Shown in pieces: positions 34,884 to 46,700 of a DNA stretch of 64,000 nt. Within the stretch, counting starts at the first letter, position 1. Each line of letters begins with the position of its first letter. The notes beneath the pieces are model-generated. The model saw only the letters and a list, made by a program, of their open reading frames with translations, was not told where the DNA came from and did not search any database. The translations under genes and the position numbers were made by a program. Location: assembly GCA_022453515.1 (NCBI GenBank), contig JAJNNY010000076.1, positions 94,191 to 158,190 of the forward strand, in the 5' to 3' direction. The DNA comes from Astrocystis sublimbata. Taxonomy: Eukaryota > Ascomycota > Sordariomycetes > Xylariales > Xylariaceae.

Positions 34884-36762
34884 ATGTCGAACTCACACTT
34901 ATGGGCGCTGGCTTCTTTAGCCGCATTGCTATATTTCGTCGGCCTTGTTATCTATAGACTCTATTTTCACCCTCTGGCTAAGTTTCCCGGCCCTAGATTG
35001 GCCGCTGCCACTGGCTGGTATGAAACAGTGCACGACCTCAAGGGTCCTGGAGGGCAGTTCATGTACAAGCTGCGCGAGCTTCACGAACAATATGGTAGGA
35101 GAAACATCAACATCTGTGACGACGGAAGGCTAACTAAGAGAAAGGCCCTATTGTACGGCTTAGCCCACATGAAGTTCACATCAGCGATACGACCTGGGCA
35201 GACAAGCTTTTCGTCGGCAACGCGAAAGTGAGTACAGATACAACCCATTCATATTTCAGAATGTTAACCGAGCGCTATAGGGGACTCGTGACAAATACCT
35301 ACCAGCAGCCGCTCAGGCGGGCACACCGATGGGAGGTTAGTGATGCAACTATTCCGTATTGCGACATTTGCTAATCTCATCTCAATAGTGTTCGGAACTT
35401 CCACTCACAGTATCCATCGACGGCGCCGTGCCGCTCTGAACCCACTCTTCTCCAAGTCCTGTGCGACTAGCGTTGAGGGATTGGTATACGACAGGGTCGA
35501 TGTGCTCATGAAGCTCATGGACACCCAAATCAAACGAGATGGACATGCCGACTTGCGCACAGTCTTCGTTTCTTTTGCAGCAGATGTTGTATTGGAGTAC
35601 TGTCTTGGACATTCGTTCGGATTCCTACAAGACGAGACTAGTGGCAAAGAATGGCACAACTCTGTAAGAGCTTTGGCGAAGACAATTTGCTATACACGCC
35701 AGTTCAACTGGATGATAGCGGTTTCGCAGATGTTGCCTCTCCCTTTGGTGAGGGCAGTCTCTCCTAGCATGGCCAGAGTTGTTGGTATGCATATTGTATG
35801 TGCTGCTCTATTCCAGATCTCCCCTCTGTGAAAGCTAACCAGGCAATATCAGGACATGGAAGCCCAAGCCTCGCAAGCGGTCAAGGAGTACGAAAAAAAT
35901 GAGAAAAATCGTACAGACCTGCCCTTCCACCGCCCAAACCAGAGGTTCGCGGTCTTCCGCGCCTTGCTACAACACGGCGGGCTGCCGGCTCAAGAGAAGA
36001 AGTACAACCGAATCTCACACGAGGCCGTGACATTGATGGCAGCCGGGAGCGAAACATTATCTAGCAACCTAGCGACAGCAGTCTTCTTCATCCTTGCGGA
36101 CAAGGAGCGCATACTCACAAAGCTACGAGAGGAACTTCGGTCGGTCACCGCCGACGGAGATTCCAGGCCATCCTTCGCCCAACTGGAGAAGCTGCCGTGG
36201 CTGACGGGCATTGTCAAAGAGACTCTCCGCATTGCCACGGTGACAGCTAGAATGACTCGCGTCGCGCCTGATGAAGCGCTTCAATACGAAGATTGGGTGA
36301 TGCCGCCTGGAGTAAGTAGTTCACTTGTCGTAAACGCATAGAAGGAAGAAACTAACAAGTACCTGCAGACGGCTGTGAGTATGACATACCGCGAGATATC
36401 CTTCGATCCCGAAATATTCCCAGAGCCAATGGAATTCCGACCAGAGCGCTGGCTACCCAGCAACCCCACCGTCGAGAAGTGCAACCAGCATCTCGTGGCC
36501 TTCGGCAGGGGAAGCCGCATGTGTATTGGCCTCAAGTAAGTCTACATATTGCTCATCAGCCTATGCACCGAGCAAGTCTTACTAACTTCTATCTAGCCTC
36601 GCTTACGTCGAGCTATACGTCGTTCTTGCATCGCTCTTCCTCAACAAGGATTTCGAACTATACAATACCATACGAGAACGGGATGTCGACTTTACCCGCG
36701 ACTTCTTCGTCGGCGACATTTCGCCCGAGGGCAAGGGTGTCCAGGTGAAGTATGCCGAGTAG
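34884..36762 (+). CDS. Cytochrome P450 monooxygenase, seven exons, 515 aa
   Basis: Exons: 34884-35094, 35145-35227, 35281-35335, 35389-35795, 35853-36311, 36369-36535, 36597-36762. All introns are 50-61 nt with GT-AG ends, and phases sum to 516 codons. The N-terminus is a membrane anchor ([23 protein letters not shown]) followed by the Pro-rich hinge [13 protein letters not shown], as in ER-bound fungal P450s. I-helix AAGSETLSS (about 316-320), ExxR in KETLR (E375, R378), PERF-type FRPERW, and heme loop [11 protein letters not shown] with ligand Cys457 are all intact, so the enzyme should be active. The N-terminal style resembles P450s that act on terpenoid or polyketide intermediates in fungi, but no synthase lies nearby, so the substrate is unknown. 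It stands between two sparse regions. Confidence 0.92.
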
Positions 36763-38270
36763 GCGGCTTGATTGTCCGCTCGCTATTGAACACGTTGAAC
36801 ATTTGTTTCAGGGCTTGTGTTGTAAGATGTTGGAGTGTTTCATTTGACTGTTTTGTTTCTTTGGAATACAAGTAATTACTTGTCTACATTTGTATTCTGA
36901 ATCATAGCGCCAGGTGCGCGCAGGTGCGATAGCTTTGGAAGGGGGCGTTTTCACATACTCTTACTATTTCATGACGCAAGTCTGGGTCTTTTCATATGTC
37001 GAATACCAACATTTTCCTCACAGTACTTGGTCCTCAACCAACTATAATTAGTACCAAGGAGTAAACACATTTCATATCACCGCTAGGTGCCTCATTGCGT
37101 TCTATGCTTCTAGCGTCGGGTTACGCCAATATCATATAAGAAGTCGCCTCATTGAAGGAAGATACTCACTAGTAGTGTGGTATTGCATAATTAACGTCTC
37201 AATTCCATTAACCCGTTGCCTATCGTACACAATCTCCTCTGATGGAAAATGAGATTTACTTCTCAAAACTTCGATACTTAGTTTATTTATACGTTGTTAG
37301 TCTTCGCGATGATTTACCATACATGATCTATCTAAGTGGTTATCTTCCTTTCCTGGCTGGCAGGACTAAGACCAAGCCTATCAAAGAACGGCCACGATTG
37401 ACATCAAGAGATGGCTGGTTCTCATATCACAGTTGGCTGGCGGAAAAAGACAGAGGCGCAGGGGATCGACGCGCAAGGCAGCGGGGAAGACAGAATGACT
37501 TACGGCTAGGGGTTGGATAGAATGCTCGGCAGCGAAAGTAGTGTGTAAATAGCATGAAGAGTATGCAGCAGGTATTACGAATCATGAATCCTGCAGGAAC
37601 AAGGACACCCCAATGTCATGACTAATGCGCTTAGATTCTATTCATGCCCTGCAACGCTACATATGTGTTCACAGAGTACATACAGATAAGTGATTAGGCC
37701 GTAGCTACTGCACCCCTATTACTGCGGATAGTTCAAGGTTACCTTGGGGGCCAGAATTTCCATCAGGTTGATTTAGATACTGAATTTATAGGCTGGTGAC
37801 ATGCACTAGGCGCACATCGTAAGTGGGGGGCATTGACGGGAGCTGAGAGCTCAGTTTGCACGGTGGTGATGATTGCTGGAATGAATTATATAACTGATAA
37901 AAGGTGCCATGCATCACGAAAATGAAAGCTCTTTCGAGGCACTTCGTTGATTTTATCATCAGACTTACTCATCCTGAAATTTCAGTAACTAGTGGTTCGT
38001 CGTAGTGCACCACCACGAGTACAGAACCCCAGCCAGGGACATAGCAACTTCAGCTGATTATGTCAAACCCCACGATTACCCCCAGCCAGCCCTTTGATCA
38101 CCAATTGACCACGCTTAATCAGATGGGGATCGATATTGATAGACGATAAATACCAGTTGTTCCGAAGGGCTAATGACCAACTGTTGGGCACTATGATTGC
38201 TTATCAGTCTTGAAAACTGCGCTTTTGTATCCGCACATATGATTTAGATGAGAAGATATATATAGTGACA
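36763..38270. other. Intergenic, no gene seen
   Basis: 3' flank of the P450 gene and 3' flank of the HET gene. The only ORF near 90 codons (37242-37520) has no recognisable feature. Confidence 0.45.
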
Positions 38271-40704
38271 TCAGAGAATTGTGACTTTCCGTTTCTTCCA
38301 GTTGTGACGCGTTTCATGTAGTATCCCCAGACGTATCAGGTCATCCTCGGAGATACTCTCTGTATCCGAGGAAAGACTTTCTGTATAGGAAATACTCTCG
38401 GCATTATCCGAGATACTCGTGGTATCTGTATCCCTCCCAGCCAAATCTTTTACAGGGAGACAGGCAACTCGCCTCCAACAGCCCGCCTCATATTCAATGC
38501 TTTCCAACAGGAGAAAGTATGTCTTATCACAGAACTGTGAGTCATACGTCCCAACCCTCTGTCTCATCTTTACCAATTGTAAAAACGCATATCTCTGCCC
38601 AGTATAGCCCATGTGTTTCATCATATACTCGCTTTGCTTTTTCAATAGACAGAGCAGTTGCCACTGTGGAGATTCGGATTGGCCTGAGATCTCATTGAGT
38701 AAATCTTCACGCACATCAATAGATCCCATGTCCAAAAATGGAGCATTGAGTGTGATGCTTCCCCTTTGTACCGAGCCGAACGGGTCGACAGTAGAGGGCT
38801 GAATCGTGAAATTCACGAGTCTGGCAAAACGCTGGACTGGGTCGAATTGACACCCTCTTTCGAATTGTACCGGCAGTCCAGAAACACTGGCCCAACTCCA
38901 AGACGGGGCCAGATACTGCCTCGGTACCTTTGGTCTAACGTCTCTTTGTTCCAATGTCACCATCTGACAACATCGTATGTTAGACTTACTGACCCCAGAA
39001 AACAAGCAAAACAGTCCATAGCAAGTTGAAGTAGAGCAAGATATGAAGACTTGAGAGGATGCTTACCCAGGCCAGGCCTTCTGTAATGTCAAGCTTCCAG
39101 AGTCCAGCAAGATACACGTCGCCTGTTGATCGGTGGAATTCGGTGGCAAGACCAGAAATTGCAGGAAGAATATCTGACAATTTCGAAATCTGACGATGTG
39201 TGTAATTCACCACGTATAACGTCCACAGATCGAAATGAGAGAGGCCCTTCGGACTGCGTCGAGCACCGAAAGAGCCCTGAAGAGTGATCGGTCGGGTTAC
39301 GACGTAGCCTCGAAGAAAACGGCGGATTACCATTGCCGAATCAGCATTGGGGAGTGAAGGCATAGGTAAAAGTAGAGCAACCGGCATGTCGAATCGTCGG
39401 AGGAGTGTCAACAAGCGCCTTCTCCACCATGCGAATCGCCTACTTCGCAGCTGTTGCATGAATTCTAGTTTTCGATACCTCTCATGCTCGTAATGGTGAC
39501 CGCTGCCTTCCCAGACCTTTCCTTTGGCACATTCAAAAATGAGCTGTTCCGCGCCGAAGCTCAAGGTTCGTGATGCAAGCAAAGTCTCTTGAAGCACCCA
39601 GCCTCTACCGTCGAGAACACCGGGGATAGCACGAAACTCAGGTCGGAGAAATACCCTTCCGGTAATGGTGCCATTGACCTTCCAATCAAGCCAGCACATA
39701 GGGATTGGGGGCTTTTCCCTTTCACGCAGAAAGCCTGCGTTGGTATCGGAGGCACACGATGCAGCAATCGTAACAGCCGCGCCCGTGTAGACTAGACACA
39801 TCCTGCTTGCCTCTTGTGCCCAATCGAGATGGGAATCTTGGAAGATGCATACAGCGTCAACCCATAGATACCTGATGCCTAGAGCTCTGGTCACAATGAC
39901 TGCGTCGCGCAGCGTAGCCGGGAACTGGTCGAGAGGCCGACCCTCGCGGAAAGAATGCTCTGTTGCACATGTGAGTTGAAAATCTGTCTCGCTTCCCCAA
40001 CGATACGAGAGTGCAGTATATAGACCACTCCGACCTTCACTATCCACTACCTTCGGATGCTCACTCGCTGTATCAATAATCCTTGTAGGGAGAGCTGATG
40101 GCTTGGGGCCTTGAGGAGAACACGTTTTGTGATTATTGAGACAATTATGAAGTGAAGCAGCTGCAAATCGTAGGCATTCTTCTGATGCCGAACTGGGATA
40201 TACAGATCTAGCAAGTAGTTGTAGCCCTTGGGGATCGACTGGCTCGTGGTCTGCTTGCATCAGCACAGGTCGTAATGCCCAATTCACCAATAACTACTGC
40301 TCACCTCGCAAGGCACAGACTTCCAACCTGGCTAGATCCCTATAATTTTGTCTAACAGTGAGGAGAGGTGTATCACGACGCCCAGTCCCCCACGAATCAG
40401 TCCCGACGAAGATCTGTTCAGCATAGGTGCCTGCACCCAAAGTTGCATCTGTCCAGGTGTGCGCGGGGTTCAGGTTCTTTTGGTGTTCTAGCTTGCAGGC
40501 TTCCCAAAGGCAACGGCAGAGATCGCAATGGCGAGCAGAAGATCGAAGCGAAAGTAGATCTTTATGATGTGGCTTGAAGTCAGGAATCCCTAGACGCCAT
40601 TGCCCTGACGGTTGACCATAAGCGAAAAATGGGCGGGTAGGCTGCGATTGGGTCTGTACAAGCAGCTCTCGTATGTCGAAAGTATCGCAGATGGAGCACA
40701 ACAT
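38271..40704 (-). CDS. Heterokaryon-incompatibility (HET) domain protein, 758 aa
   Basis: Exons: 40305-40704, 39067-40250 and 38271-38963. Introns start GTGAGC and GTAAGC and end GCAG and GTCAG. The joins read CALR/DHEPVD and GLAW/MVTLEQRD, giving 758 residues. HET-domain blocks in order are YTALSYRWGSETDFQLT, FPATLRDAVIVTRALGIRYLWVDAVCIFQD with WAQEASRM, YTGAAVTIAASCA, and GRGWVLQETLLASRTLSF. The later APSWSWASVSG motif is also usual in these proteins. An N-terminal cysteine set (CSIC, HCDLCRCLWEAC) may bind metal. The tail has a Ser/Glu repeat, (E/T)SIS or (E)SLS, near residues 723-745. HET proteins can trigger regulated cell death on non-self recognition; its partner is not evident here. 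Confidence 0.9.
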
Positions 40705-41553
40705 CCCGATGATCTCTCATGACTGCGGCCATGGGCACTGGAACGATGAAAGATTATAAGCGTTTGGAGAGATCGGAGCTTGACACACTAGTTGCTGCTT
40801 GCTTTACTAACACGAATTATGCATCTGCGACCATGGGCTAGGCTAGGATGGGGGCCATGCCACGGGTCACGAACTTGCACCCCACGCGCCTGATTTCCAC
40901 AGCGAAATATACAAGGATAACTCGATCGAAAGCTGCAGAAAAGCAACGGTAGACACGATACGACAGATAATTTTAACTCTTATCATATAATTATACCTAT
41001 ACTAGCTAATTCTAATCTATCTAATTTTTTTAAGAAAAATATTTTAATAGCTATTAACTTTTCGTAACTCTATAAGATTAGCTTGAAAACTAATTCCAAG
41101 AGCTATAAGGTAATTAAGTACAGGGAAGCAGACCCCGCTAACTTTGATATATTATTCTTCAGTCAGCTTTCCAGCCGTCGCATTCTGTGGCTCATGTGGC
41201 TCGTATGACTTCTGTGGCTAGGCAGGCTCTGGCTTGCGGGTGAGAGTATATGGTATATGGGCAGGAACACTTCGTCAACGAGAGCACTACGGCACTACGG
41301 GTAGAGAACGTCGCAAAATGCCCCACTTAAATCCCCGGAGCTGAGCAAAGGAAGGCTAAGCCTAGTTCGGCACTAGCTTAAGACTGCCTCGAGCTTCCGT
41401 CGAAATGCCATCATTGCAGCCAAGGCAATAACATCGTGAACTTCACCTCCACAACCATCCCGAACCACGCTCCACCACCACCGCCCCTCCTCTCCTCCCC
41501 TCCCCCCCTCCGAAAGCGACCTGCGTCGGCACCACAGCCAGGCACACGCAACC
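40705..41553. other. Divergent intergenic region with an AT-rich block and a pyrimidine tract
   Basis: This separates the HET gene (-) from SLP2 (+). About 40965-41130 is sharply AT-rich with many TpA steps, like the RIP-affected DNA at the right end, and may be a short repeat relic. A C/T tract at about 41481-41511 precedes the SLP2 start, as is common in constitutive fungal promoters. Confidence 0.5.
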
Positions 41554-42977
41554 ATGTCGCTGAGCAGAGCAGACAAGGCCCTGCGGCCCGCCACCGCCGC
41601 CACATCCACATGGTCCTCCTCACCCATAACCGCCCGCACATCGCCTCTCCGACGCCTGACGCCCGCAACCACCACACCCGCCCTCACCCAGCGCGCCATG
41701 CTGCACGCCTCTTCGAGATCCCTCGCGCCCGCCGCCTCGTCGACAGGGAGCTACATGGGGCCGATACCGCCGTCGTACTTCCAGCGCCCCTCGCTGCCGG
41801 CCAACACCATCGTGCGCTTCGTGCCGCAGCAGACGGCCTGGATCGTCGAGCGCATGGGCAAGTTCAGCCGCATCCTCGAGCCCGGCCTGGCCATCCTCAC
41901 GCCCTTCCTCGACCGCATCGCCTACGTCAAGAGTCTGAAGGAGGTCGCTATTGAGATTCCTAGTCAGAGTGCCATCACCGCCGATAACGTCACACTGGAG
42001 CTCGATGGAGTGCTGTATACACGTGTCTTTGACGCTTACAAGGCCAGGTAAGCAAGCGACTATGTAGTGTATAAGGAGAGGAGACACTGGAGGAACAGAG
42101 CTACGAGACACGAGGAGGAGCAAGAACGATAGAGAGCAAAAGGAAATGAACACTACGCATTGGGAGAAGCCAAAGCTCGGGCGAGGAAGTTTGCACTAAC
42201 AACTATCTTACCCCTAGCTACGGCGTCGAAGACGCCGAATACGCCATCTCGCAACTCGCCCAAACCACCATGCGCAGCGAGATCGGCCAGCTCTCCCTCG
42301 ACCACGTGCTCAAGGAGCGCGCGCAGCTCAACATCAACATCACGGCCGCCATCAACGAAGCCGCCCAAGCCTGGGGCGTGACCTGCCTGCGCTACGAGAT
42401 CCGCGACATCCACGCCCCCGAGGGCGTCGTGGCCGCCATGCACCGCCAAGTGACGGCCGAGCGCTCGAAGCGCGCCGAGATTCTAGAATCCGAAGGTCAG
42501 CGCCAGTCGGCGATCAACATCGCCGAGGGCAAGAAGCAGAGCGTCATCCTCGCCTCCGAGGCGCTGAGAGCCGAGAAGATCAACCGAGCATCCGGTGAGG
42601 CCGAGGCCATCATGGTCAAGGCCCGCGCCACGGCCCAGGGCATCGAGGCCGTCGGCGCCTCCATCGCCGCCGGAGGTGCCTCCGCGCAAGGCGCTGTGAG
42701 TCTCAGCGTGGCCGAGAAGTACGTCGATGCCTTCGGCAAGCTGGCGCGCGAGAGCACCGCCGTCGTCGTCCCCGGAAACGTGGGCGATATCGGCGGCATG
42801 ATCGCCACCGCCATGAGCGTCTACGGCAAGGTGGGCGACACCCAGAGCAAGGTCATGGCGAAGCAGCTGCTCGAGCAGCAGGAGTCGAATAGCAGCAGCG
42901 AGGCGAAGCGCGGCGGGAACGAGAGTATTGTCGACTCTGTCGTGCGCGAGTTCGATAGCACGACGGCCAAGCGATAG
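41554..42977 (+). CDS. SLP2: Mitochondrial stomatin-like protein 2 (SPFH/Band 7), 417 aa
   Basis: Exon 1 is 41554-42047 and exon 2 is 42218-42977, with donor GTAAGC and acceptor CCTAG, joining KAS to YGVEDAEYAISQL. The first 60 or so residues are rich in Arg, Ser, Thr and Ala with few acids, a mitochondrial presequence. The SPFH domain follows, from NTIVRFVPQQTAWIVERMGKF through PFLDRIAYVKSLKEVAIEIPSQSAITADNVTLELDGVLY to IRDIHAPEGVVAAM. Then a long Ala/Glu-rich coiled coil (AERSKRAEILESEGQRQSAI and on) and a C-terminal segment close the protein. In animals the homologue SLP-2 scaffolds prohibitins and cardiolipin-rich inner-membrane domains. Length and domain order are normal for the fungal family. 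Confidence 0.92.
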
Positions 42978-43464
42978 AAGAGCGAGCCGAAGACACAGCC
43001 AGAGCCAGAGCCGAGACTGAGTCGTGATGATGATGAATCGGTTGACGAATGGCTTGATCGACACCCGTTTGATGCCGCTGCTCCATCTACTACTACTACC
43101 ACCACCACTACTACTCAACCATAACCATATCATCAATAGACGAGATGACGGAGTCGAGAGGCCACGATACAAGTAAGGTAAGGTCCTTGTTTTGGGGGTA
43201 GGGCGAAGCCCATCCGTGTATAAGTAAATAATACGAACGAGAAGGAAGAATAAGAAGAAGGAGAGGAGGAGGGCGTCAACATGTCTTTCATGTCTATGCA
43301 TGCATTACGGATAGGTTCGACGGATGGATGCTTTTTAATTTGGTTGGCGTGGGAAGACAGGAAGCCCAAAAAAAGAAAAGGTCCGGCGCTACTATTATGG
43401 CAAAAAGAGATGATTTGATAATCTTCCCTCCAGGCTGGCTGTCCATGCAATGTACTTCTACTAC

Positions 43465-43489
43465 GAACAAACAAACAAACAAACAAACA
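43465..43489. repeat. (CAAA)n microsatellite
   Basis: About six uninterrupted CAAA units. Confidence 0.9.
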
Positions 43490-43614
43490 CTACGACATCA
43501 TGCTCACTCACCCTTACCTTATTACATCTATCTAGATCGGGCATTTTTATCATTTGGACGACGAATGTGTAACAGAAAGAAGTCCGTCTATACATTGCTC
43601 TTGCTGATAATTCT

Positions 43615-43638
43615 CTACCTACCTACCTACCTACCTAA
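43615..43638. repeat. (CTAC)n microsatellite
   Basis: Six tetranucleotides, five CTAC then CTAA. The same unit appears at 60302-60318, where it ends in the palindrome ACCTAGGT. Confidence 0.9.
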
Positions 43639-43743
43639 CTCAGCCCTACCAGACAGAGCAAAACAACAATAAAACTCTCCAAATCCACCATCGCACAGCA
43701 ATGCCACCTGAATTGTTTTAAGATGCCTATGAGATGAATTAAT

Positions 43744-46700
43744 TCACGCTGACGCCTCCATTTCCCTCCCCACAGCGTCCAACGCCTTCGTCAACAGCCC
43801 CAAGATATCCGCATCGCCACTCATGCCCGCGACCCTCGTAGCTCCCACAAGCAGCCGGTACAGCTGTACTAGATGCTGGCATCCCTCGCTCTCCAACACA
43901 TCGGGCGAGGTCTTGGGAATCGCCTGCGGCTGGCTCCGCAGCACCACTAGTCTTTCCAGTATGCGTGACAGCTCCTTGCGCTGGCTCAGCGGCTGCGGCA
44001 TGCGGCCGCGGAGGGGCTGGTCCGCGATATACGTCCGCAGAGTGAGGGCCGCGCGCAGGAGCAGATACTCCGATCCTGTCCGCGCGAGACGGTATGTCTC
44101 AGCCTCCGTGTCGGCCTCTTTGTGGCTCGCGACAAGGGACAGGAGCTCGTCCAGACACACGTAGGCCATCCTGCTGCGCTTCGAAGGCGGCGGGTCGATG
44201 GTCCGACCACACCGTGGCTTGTACAGCTTCGACAGTTTGCCCACGTCGTCACTGTGCTCCCCGTAGATGAGCGCGGATTCGGCCGGCGCGGGCTCGTGGA
44301 TGATGGACATGCGGAAGAGGCTACCGATGAACAACTTCCGCGTCTTATGTAGGACGACTCTGGCGCCTAGTGATGGGATGATCAGCTCGCGGAGTTGCGT
44401 GAATGAGGCGATGTCGAAGTCTTCGTCTTCGGCTATGTTGACGCGGTCGGGTGGAGCTTCGCAGTCGGCGTTGAGGATGCCGCTGGATATCACCACGATC
44501 ATGTGCCAGATATCTTGCAGCATGGTCTGTGGTATGTCTAGTGCTACCAATTGGCTCAACGTGGCGCTGAGAATTGCTATGGTCGACTTTGTTGCCTGTT
44601 TCCAGGGTTGCTCGGACTTTGTGATGATGGGGAACTGGTACTTGGACACGATAGGCTTGGACAGGGCAGTCAATGCAGTCAGCAAAGCACCGTTATTGTA
44701 TATGTCTGCATCAGTGGCGTGCCCTTCTATCAGAGACTGCAATATGACCATGCTTGCTTTGGACATGGCGACATAGGTCCGCTTCTGCGTGATGCGCTGT
44801 GTGGCCGCAGCACCCCCATCAGTAAATGCTAAAGAGACAAACTCGGCAGTCTGCGTGATCAGCGCAGCCGGTGCGCCTGGAATATCGGTTCGCAGGATCT
44901 TGAGAACCTCTAGCACTTGAGTCTGCAGTGACGTGGCGTGATCAATGTCGGCAACGAAGGCCCCGGGTGACGCTGTCTGCATAACATCCCGCAGGAGGGC
45001 CAGCATACGATGAAGTCGCTCGATTGTGAGGTCATCCTGAATCAACCGATATACATCGCGCAATGCTGCGACGTAAGCTAACAGGCAATTTTGATTGTCT
45101 GGGGTCTTATCGCTTGACCCGGTATCAGCTACAGGTATGCCACGGGCCCAGAGGTCCCATGCCAGATCGATGGTTGTTTTGTTGAAATTCTGTTTCGAGC
45201 CGCTCTGGCTATGAGAGAGCATTTGTGTAAGCGCTTTATATGTTGCTGTGTTAATCTCCAAGACTCGGAGGTCGAGTAGAGTGGCGAAATGACCCAAAAG
45301 CTGCTGCCAGTACGAATCGAAGGTTGGATGGGCAGTGAGCACATCAAGATAGTTGGAAAGTAAGCTGGAGATGCCGCTAAGAACAACAACAGCGGTGTCA
45401 TGCCAACCACTCTGGGTTTTCTCGTCGCATCCTTCGCGATCAAGGTCTTGTAATTCCGTCTGGATGGACGCAATTAGGCGGAATATTACTGCCTTGATAC
45501 AAACAGACCATGCCTCAGGGGTAAGTTGGTCGCCATATGCATCGAAGATTCGCAATAACGTTTGAATTGCGCCTGGAAATGTTAGTAGCTATACGTATAC
45601 TTGCAGTGATTTGGCTTACTATTTCTCAAGTCTAGTCTGTCGTCTGTCGTCACTGTAGTGAGACGGATGAGAAGAAGCATCCACAGAGCAGCATCGGAGG
45701 AAGAGTCTTCGGCGTTTGATGCTTTCTCGACTAAGGAAGCATCATCAAACTCGCCGAAAACGCTATTGGTGATCGGGAGTGTTTTGTTCTTCCTTGATAG
45801 GAAATTGGAAAGATCCCAGAAGAAGGTGACAGTCTACGAAGTCAGGCCATTAGTTGAGCCATTTGTGTATGGGGGTTCTCAACCTACCGTCAAGGCAATA
45901 TTAAGATCATCATCTTGAGAGCAAAATTTATACAGGGTATCAACGAGGATAAGAAAACATGTTTTAGGTAGAGAGGATAGAAAGTCCGAACACACGAGCT
46001 GCAGAGAGCTAAGTGCGGAGCGGATCAGCCTTGGTGACCGAGCACTTAAGGGTGGTTGTGTTGCCCGCTCGTCTGGATTGAACCTTCTAGGAACAAAAAT
46101 TGTGCCGATGATATCAAATATGACATCCCAACCGCTGACGAGGGATTCACCACACTCATCAAGAAGGCTCTTTAATCCTTCCAGAATGATTTTGTGAATA
46201 TCGACATCAGTAGCGTATGTGGCAACAGAAGCCACTCGGTTTTCTCCTTCAAGAAGACCCAGAGAGGCACGAAGGGACTCCAAGATCCGAGTTTGAACCT
46301 TTGCCCGTGTCTCGTCATTCTCATCTCCTATAGATTTCGCAGCATCTAGCATCAGCCGCACCAGAATGCCTGCCCCGCGATCTCGGACGGTTGCTGATGT
46401 TGCGCTGGAACTGAGCACTTTGATGAGCTCGGAGGTAATATGGTCCCACCCGGATACGTCAGGAGAATACATAAGTAGTCTGTCGAGGTTGATCGAGGCC
46501 AGATCACCAATCTTGGCAAGTGCGAACTGGTCTTGCTGACTGGGGGACGAAGAACCCGTGACCGAGGAACCAGATACTTTTCGATGTTGAGCCATCGAAG
46601 GTCTAAGACCTGCCGGTGACAATGGTGGGCGCGGTGAGCCAGGAGGCAACCCCACGTCTGAAGGGGTCTCTGGCTGGTGTTCTAAAAGGCCACATATGGC

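Larger units (their letters stand above)
42978..43743. other. Intergenic between convergent genes, microsatellite-bearing
   Basis: Shared 3' flank of SLP2 and MON2. It contains CAAA and CTAC tetranucleotide runs and a stretch of TACTAC repeats near 43088-43115. Long ORFs on the opposite strand of SLP2 run into it but are shadow frames. Confidence 0.5.

Noticed and set aside
34884..40704. P450 plus HET gene as a biosynthetic or allorecognition cluster
   Set aside because: Only two genes, convergent, 1.5 kb apart, with no synthase, transporter or regulator. Neighbourhood alone does not support a joint role.
42483..43301. 272-codon minus-strand ORF opposite SLP2
   Set aside because: It is antisense to well-conserved SPFH coding sequence. 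Low-complexity Leu/Arg/Ser content indicates a shadow frame.
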